Part shown: positions 6,105 through 10,187 of the stretch, one piece after another
Position numbering within the stretch: position 1 is the stretch's first letter
Layout of the letters: the number at the start of each line of letters is the position of its first letter
Origin: an uncultured Lachnospiraceae bacterium
Lineage (GTDB): Bacteria; Bacillota_A; Clostridia; Lachnospirales; Lachnospiraceae
Reading direction: 5' to 3'
DNA: 10,187 bases
NCBI GenBank assembly: GCA_947175285.1
Contig: CAMWMM010000133.1
Coordinates: 1 to 10,187, forward strand
Position numbers and translations under genes: made by a program
Notes under the pieces: model-generated
Seen by the model: only the letters and a program-made list of their open reading frames with translations
Told to the model about the DNA's origin: nothing
The model's database searches: none

Positions 6105-7754
6105 TTAGAAAATTTTCAAAAAATCTTTATAATCATGATAAGTAACCGTTACCCAGCCCTCATCATAATTAAATCCAATTTCCATTCCCATCGGCGTATA
6201 GTAAATAATCAAATTGCCCGAAGAAGTTAAATATTCCGTAATCTCCTGATCAGACATCCAATCAAGCGCATCGATAGTGCCGTTCTGCTTCTCACTTCTG
6301 TAACGGAAATCTATGGAAAAATCATCATCTACCGCAATAATATCCGTATTATCCATAATAACGCCGTCCTGCATATCAATATTAATACTGTAGCAATATA
6401 CAGAGACATAATAATCCGAATTAATAGTTTCCGAAAATACAACACTCAATACGTCTTCGCTCATATACGTTACATATCCTGTTGCCTGTGCGATAAAGTA
6501 ACTGTCTTCATCCATATAAGCAGAGTACTTATCTTCATAATACTCCGTAAAAAAAGCTACCTCATCTGCCAGCAACGCATTAATCTTATCCCGATTCGGT
6601 ACACGGCTTCCGACAATAATCGGATAATCTATTAAGATTTGCACATTGTCATTCGGTTTATAATCATAATATTCCCAGTCAATGGAATAGGAGAGCCCGC
6701 TCTTAATATCATCCTGAAGCGTGTAATATTCATCATCATTGTAATCATAATCATCATCACGCTTATTACGCTTATCACGTTCATCGTCATCATCATCATA
6801 TATATCATCATTACGATGCCATTCATTTTGACTCCGATTATTGTCATCATCCTGAATATCTTCAGGACTGACATATGTGTTGATATCCTTACTGACCTCC
6901 CGTCCCTGTACGCTAGTTTCCAGCAAATGATAAAACATCGCCAAAATAGCAATCAGGAAAAGGATAACAACTGTAACTGCAACACCGACAATTAATCCGG
7001 TATGCTTTTTTGCAGGCGGCACAGCATAAGGACTATAAGGATTATTGCCATATGGATTAGGTCCATAAGGATTTCCATACTGCTGGTTGTTATACTGATT
7101 GTTTCCGTATTGGTTATTTCCAAATTGCTGGTTATTATACTGCTGGTTCCCGTACTGATTATTTCCATATTGGTACTGTCCGTTACCATATTGATTATTA
7201 GGGTTTCCATACTGCCCGCCGCCGTACTGGTTATTTCCATATTGGTACTGTCCGCTGCCATATTGATTACTGCTGTTTGCGTACTGTCCGCCATTGTACT
7301 GATTACCGCTGCCGTACGGATTATTATTCTCATACTGTCCGCCGTACTGGCTGCTGCCGTCATATGTATTCTGCTGATACGCTGCATTTTCACCGACATG
7401 ATCTCCCGAAAACATACCGCCCGTATCATGATGCCCGGTACTCATATCCGGCGTTTGATAGACATCTTGCCCGGTCTGTGTCTCATAAACATCCGGTGAT
7501 GTATAAAGTCCGTTATCCGTTTGTTGTATTGTTTCCTGCTGCGCTGTTTCCTCTTGTATCGTTTCCTGCTGTGTTGCTTCCTCTTGTGTCATTTCCTGCT
7601 GTATTGTTTCCTCTTGTGTCATTTCCTGTTGTGTTGTTTCCTGCTCAATTGCATCCTGAATGCCCGGAATTTCATATCCGCAGCTTTGACATATACCATC
7701 TCTGGCAACTGCTCCGCATTTAGGGCATAAATCAAATTGTCCCTGTTCACTCAT
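6105..7754 (-). CDS. Membrane-anchored protein with zinc ribbon and Q/N/G/Y-rich low-complexity region
   Basis: This 549-residue protein has a striking layout. Residues 8-28 form a small zinc ribbon (CPKCG at 10-14 and CQSCG at 22-26). Residues 40-78 are a Q/E/T repeat of about 10 residues per unit. Residues 130-243 are almost only Q, N, G, Y, S and P, in QYGNNQYG-type repeats. A single membrane helix follows at about 253-276 (TGLIVGVAVTVVILFLIAIL), after two lysines, which fits a cytoplasmic N-terminus. Residues 297-350 are very acidic (a run of six Asp near 319-324). The rest, about 355-549, is a likely extracellular domain. It resembles the DUF3298/DUF4163 type by pattern only (strand, YPIIVG, helix with NALLADEV, then paired strands). 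The ribosome binding site GGAG is 13 nt from the ATG, rather far. It follows cinA by 41 nt. The function is unknown; an envelope-stress or scaffold role is a guess. Confidence 0.85.
   Translation of the reverse strand: MSEQGQFDLCPKCGAVARDGICQSCGYEIPGIQDAIEQETTQQEMTQEETIQQEMTQEEATQQETIQEETAQQETIQQTDNGLYTSPDVYETQTGQDVYQTPDMSTGHHDTGGMFSGDHVGENAAYQQNTYDGSSQYGGQYENNNPYGSGNQYNGGQYANSSNQYGSGQYQYGNNQYGGGQYGNPNNQYGNGQYQYGNNQYGNQQYNNQQFGNNQYGNNQYNNQQYGNPYGPNPYGNNPYSPYAVPPAKKHTGLIVGVAVTVVILFLIAILAMFYHLLETSVQGREVSKDINTYVSPEDIQDDDNNRSQNEWHRNDDIYDDDDDERDKRNKRDDDYDYNDDEYYTLQDDIKSGLSYSIDWEYYDYKPNDNVQILIDYPIIVGSRVPNRDKINALLADEVAFFTEYYEDKYSAYMDEDSYFIAQATGYVTYMSEDVLSVVFSETINSDYYVSVYCYSINIDMQDGVIMDNTDIIAVDDDFSIDFRYRSEKQNGTIDALDWMSDQEITEYLTSSGNLIIYYTPMGMEIGFNYDEGWVTVTYHDYKDFLKIF
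7026..7349 (-). repeat. Low-complexity coding repeat (QYGNN-type)
   Basis: On the plus strand this stretch is a series of imperfect repeats around the words CCATATTGGTAC, TGGTTATTTCC and TACTGTCCG, which encode QYG-, GNNQY- and GQYQYGNN-type units of about 4 to 15 residues. Two near-identical blocks encoding GQYQYGNNQYG lie about 28 residues apart. Such tracts change length by slippage or unequal exchange. They also create long false open frames on the opposite strand. Confidence 0.75.
7521..7634 (-). repeat. 30-bp minisatellite in coding sequence, about 4 copies
   Basis: The plus strand repeats a unit close to TTTCCTCTTGTGTCATTTCC with a 30-bp period and a weaker 15-bp half-period. It encodes QQEMTQEETI, QQEMTQEEAT, QQETIQEETA and a partial QQETIQ. 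The period is a multiple of three, so copy-number change keeps the frame and only alters the length of the cytoplasmic linker after the zinc ribbon. Confidence 0.8.
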
Positions 7755-7795
7755 CTTGGAAATTCTGCTCCTTTCTCCTCTTACGTTTCCTGTTT

Positions 7796-9067
7796 CTATG
7801 ATTTGTTTGCACCAAACGTCACCTCACTATAATAGGCAAGAATGGATTCCCTCATTAATGATAGTGCCGCCGCAACACTGTTTTCACGAATCTTCATCCG
7901 ATTCCCGCTGAAACGGCATTCCCGCACTTTGATGCGTCCGCATACACTACACGCAATATATACCAGCCCTACCGGTTTTTCCTCGGAACCGCCATCCGGA
8001 CCCGCAACACCGGTAATACCAACCGTCACATCCGCTTTTGAAAAAATAGATGCGCCTTTTGCCATCTCTTTGGCAATTTCTTCGCTGACTGCTCCATGTT
8101 TTTCCAAGGTAGACTTTTTAATCCCTAAAATTTTCCGTTTGGATTTATTGGAATACGTAATATATCCTGTCTTAAATACTTCCGAAACCCCCGGCACATT
8201 AATTAATCTTGCCGCCAGCATACCGCCGGTACAGGATTCCACCGTGCTGACCGTCAAATCATTGGCAAGCAGTAAATCAACTACCGCTTTCTCCAGCGTA
8301 ACCTCTTCCTGTGTTGTATAAATATGATTGCCAAAGCGCCCTTTCAGCTCTTTGATAAACGGCTTTATCAGCTTTTTAGCTTCCTTTTCATCCTCCGCTC
8401 TTGCCGTCACACGCAAATGCACTTCACCGGTCTTTGCATAGGTTGCAATCGTCGGATTACCCTGTTCTGCAATCAAATCCTCTATCATGGATTCCGCTTT
8501 ACTTTCACCAATGCCGCATATTTTTACAGTCTGAGAATAAATCGTTCCCGGCTCTAATGCATTAAGATAAGGCATAATCGCATTTTCAAACATCGGTATC
8601 AATTCATTTGGAGGTCCCGGCATCAAAATAATGTGTTTACCGTTATCCTCTATAATAATCCCGGGCGCCGTACCGTTCGGATTGTCTACCACAATACATC
8701 CCTCCGGAACCATTGCCTGCTTCCGGTTATTTTCCGTCATCTCTATGCCCCTGCTTTGAAAGAACGTAATCAGGGCTTTCCTGGTCGGCTCATGCAGATA
8801 CAAATTCCTGCCGAGCACTTTCGCTGTCACTTCTTTTGTCAAATCATCCTGTGTCGGTCCAAGTCCTCCTGACAAAAGCAGCACATCCGCTCTCGAAAGC
8901 GCCGTCTGCAGCACATTTGTCAGGCGTTCCTCATTGTCGCCCACTACATCCTGATAATAGCAGGACAAACCGATTCCCGCACATTTTTCGGACAGGTATG
9001 CCGCATTGGTATTGACAATATTACCCAACAGGATTTCAGTTCCAACTGAAATAATTTCTACTACCAT
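7796..9067 (-). CDS. cinA: CinA family protein (competence/damage-inducible; nicotinamide-nucleotide amidase type)
   Basis: CinA proteins combine an N-terminal molybdopterin-binding-like (MoCF) domain with a C-terminal domain that, in studied members, deamidates nicotinamide mononucleotide in pyridine nucleotide recycling. Here, in 423 residues (the usual length), the N-terminal domain shows GTEILLGN at 9-16, LSGGLGPTQDD at 65-75 and MPGPPNE around 149-155. The C-terminal amidase domain shows the nucleophile motif VESCTGGM at 276-283 and TGVAGPDGG at 352-360. The start is set at ATG 9067, which has AAGGAG 7 nt upstream; the open frame extends up to a TTG at 9085 that lacks a site. It follows pgsA by 18 nt. 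cinA next to recA is a known Firmicute arrangement, here interrupted by the membrane-anchored protein gene. Enzyme activity is inferred from the family. Confidence 0.95.
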   Translation of the reverse strand: MVVEIISVGTEILLGNIVNTNAAYLSEKCAGIGLSCYYQDVVGDNEERLTNVLQTALSRADVLLLSGGLGPTQDDLTKEVTAKVLGRNLYLHEPTRKALITFFQSRGIEMTENNRKQAMVPEGCIVVDNPNGTAPGIIIEDNGKHIILMPGPPNELIPMFENAIMPYLNALEPGTIYSQTVKICGIGESKAESMIEDLIAEQGNPTIATYAKTGEVHLRVTARAEDEKEAKKLIKPFIKELKGRFGNHIYTTQEEVTLEKAVVDLLLANDLTVSTVESCTGGMLAARLINVPGVSEVFKTGYITYSNKSKRKILGIKKSTLEKHGAVSEEIAKEMAKGASIFSKADVTVGITGVAGPDGGSEEKPVGLVYIACSVCGRIKVRECRFSGNRMKIRENSVAAALSLMRESILAYYSEVTFGANKS

Positions 9068-9085
9068 GCTATTTCTCCTTCTCAA

Positions 9086-9619
9086 TTACTTTGTTTCTTT
9101 CATGACAGCTTTATTTTTTACCAGATAATCAATCAGAGAAATAACCGTTAAAAGAAGCGCTATCCACACAATAATCGTCGTCAAAACCTGAATAACTTCC
9201 ATATCTGCAATCAAAAGACAAATCATAAGCATTTGAAACGTTGTCTTAAACTTGCCCCAATAACTTGCAGCAATCACAACGCCGTTGTCGGCAGCAATCA
9301 GACGAAAACCGCTGATGATAAATTCTCTTGCAATAATGATAATTACCATCCATGCAGGCAGTTTTGCCATCTCCACCAGACAAATTAACGCTGAGCAAAC
9401 CAACAGTTTATCCGCTAACGGATCCATAAATTTCCCGAAATTTGTCACTAAGTTATACTTTCTGGCAATCTTGCCATCCAGCAAATCCGTAAGACTTGCC
9501 ACAATAAAAATAGCAAGTGCTATCCATTTGTCCACATTTGTTATGTCAACCAACATAAAAAGAACAAAAAAAGGAATCAGTATCACACGAAACATTGTCA
9601 GTTTATTGGGTAAATTCAT
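9086..9619 (-). CDS. pgsA: CDP-diacylglycerol-glycerol-3-phosphate 3-phosphatidyltransferase
   Basis: PgsA joins CDP-diacylglycerol and glycerol 3-phosphate to phosphatidylglycerol phosphate, the committed step to phosphatidylglycerol and cardiolipin, in the membrane. The 177-residue protein carries the complete CDP-alcohol phosphatidyltransferase signature DG-x2-AR-x8-G-x3-D-x3-D. By residue this is D48, G49, A52, R53, G62, D66 and D70 (seen as DGKIAR and FGKFMDPLADK). It has several hydrophobic helices, for example about 11-26, 33-46, 84-102 and 139-161. I choose ATG 9619, which has GGAG 9 nt upstream; the frame continues to a TTG at 9634 with no site. The first 17 nt overlap the end of rimO, which suggests translational coupling. 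The length is close to the usual 180-200 residues. Confidence 0.95.
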   Translation of the reverse strand: MNLPNKLTMFRVILIPFFVLFMLVDITNVDKWIALAIFIVASLTDLLDGKIARKYNLVTNFGKFMDPLADKLLVCSALICLVEMAKLPAWMVIIIIAREFIISGFRLIAADNGVVIAASYWGKFKTTFQMLMICLLIADMEVIQVLTTIIVWIALLLTVISLIDYLVKNKAVMKETK

Positions 9620-10187
9620 CTTCCAATTCTCCAATCAAATCATATTCATAAGCGCCGGTAATCCGGCATTTCACAAAATCACCGGACATAAGCTGCCTTG
9701 TTGTATTTATAAAAAGAAAACCGTCCACATTCGGCGCATCTTTATAAGTTCTTGCAACATAGGCGTCCTCATCCGCGACTTTGCCCTCAACCATTGCTTC
9801 CACCACTTTACCTTCCATAGATAAAGCCGCATCAAAGGCTATTTCCTGCTGCAATTCCATAATCTGATTACAGCGTTCCTCTTTTACCTCTTCGTCAATC
9901 TGCTCCGGCATGGAAGCTGCCGGTGTATCTTCTTCCTGTGAATAAGTAAAAACACCCAGACGGTCAAATTCCATCTGCGCTACAAAATCCATCAGTTCTT
10001 CATGTTCCTCTTCCGTTTCGCCGGGAAATCCGGTAATCAATGTGGTTCTGATGCAGATATCCGGTATCTCGTTACGAAGCTTCTCTATAATTTCCGTCAA
10101 TTCCTGTCTGTTTGTTCTGCGACCCATTCTCTTTAAAATATTATCGCATCCGTGCTGAATTGGCAAATCCAGATAATGGCAGATTTT
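9603..10187 (-). CDS. rimO: Ribosomal protein S12 methylthiotransferase RimO, C-terminal part (5' end outside window)
   Basis: RimO is a radical-SAM enzyme that methylthiolates an aspartate of ribosomal protein S12. Only the last 194 residues are in the window, and the frame is open at the right edge. Visible parts are the late radical-SAM barrel, with KICHYLDLPIQHGCDNILKR at the very start, TLITGFPGETEEEHEELMDF at about 47-66 and FDRLGVFTYSQEEDTPA at about 71-87. A C-terminal TRAM domain follows, with the RimO-like ARTYKDAPNVDGFLF segment. The Cx3Cx2C iron-sulfur motif must lie outside the window. RimO rather than MiaB is chosen for the YSQEEDTPA and DAPNVDG motifs and for the pgsA neighbour. 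It overlaps pgsA by 17 nt. Confidence 0.92.
   Translation of the reverse strand, partial: KICHYLDLPIQHGCDNILKRMGRRTNRQELTEIIEKLRNEIPDICIRTTLITGFPGETEEEHEELMDFVAQMEFDRLGVFTYSQEEDTPAASMPEQIDEEVKEERCNQIMELQQEIAFDAALSMEGKVVEAMVEGKVADEDAYVARTYKDAPNVDGFLFINTTRQLMSGDFVKCRITGAYEYDLIGELEDEFTQ

Noticed and set aside
6632..6995. Open frames on both strands over the Asp-rich segment (ITLITLITF-like and MMIYMMMMTM-like products).
   Set aside because: They come from GAT/ATC codon repeats of the acidic stalk read in other frames, not from real genes.
7002..7723. Long plus-strand open frames rich in I, L and V or in C, F and L, looking like membrane proteins.
   Set aside because: They are the antisense of the Q/N/G/Y and Q/E/T repeats. 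The low codon diversity there removes stops on the other strand, and there is no start context or family pattern.

Overview
The window looks like a low-GC Firmicute chromosome, most likely Clostridia of the Lachnospiraceae type. I base this on AT-rich DNA with GGAG-type ribosome binding sites, a GAAC-N4-GTTC (Gram-positive type) SOS box at recA, RNase Y, and the gene order rimO-pgsA-cinA-(membrane protein)-recA-recX-rny. This is an inference from order and protein style; no rRNA is present. Every gene I can support is on the minus strand, so transcription runs from right to left.

Right part (10187 to 6105): an operon-like run. It starts with the C-terminal 194 residues of RimO (5' end outside the window), overlapping pgsA by 17 nt. 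cinA follows after 18 nt. A 549-residue membrane-anchored protein follows after 41 nt; it has a zinc ribbon, a Q/E/T minisatellite, a Q/N/G/Y-rich low-complexity tract, one membrane helix and an outer domain. In many Firmicutes cinA lies directly before recA, so this protein is an insertion in that order.

Centre (6104 to 2380): a 318-bp regulatory region holds two promoters. The distal one (TTGACA-17-TATCAT) is nested in a large imperfect inverted repeat. The proximal one (TTGACA-17-TATTCT) carries two LexA-type SOS operators, one in its spacer and one just downstream. They drive recA, then recX after 9 nt, and rny after 108 nt. rny ends in a strong intrinsic terminator (13-bp stem, GAAA loop, U-run). 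Together these genes cover recombinational repair, its modulator RecX, and the membrane-anchored endoribonuclease that sets mRNA turnover.

Left part (2379 to 1): an accessory region, distinct from the core genes. It holds a tandem pair of 207-residue proteins that are about two-thirds identical. Each has zinc ribbons flanking a domain that resembles the C-terminal domain of ribosomal protein L7/L12. Next comes an 85-residue protein resembling the EF-Tu domain 2 beta barrel, then two gene remnants, then the first 102 residues of an acidic unknown protein. The same-strand row of small, unrelated, partly decayed genes resembles the immunity-gene arrays beside polymorphic toxins, but no toxin is visible here, so that is only a hypothesis. 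I see no tRNA, rRNA, CRISPR array, transposase or phage gene.
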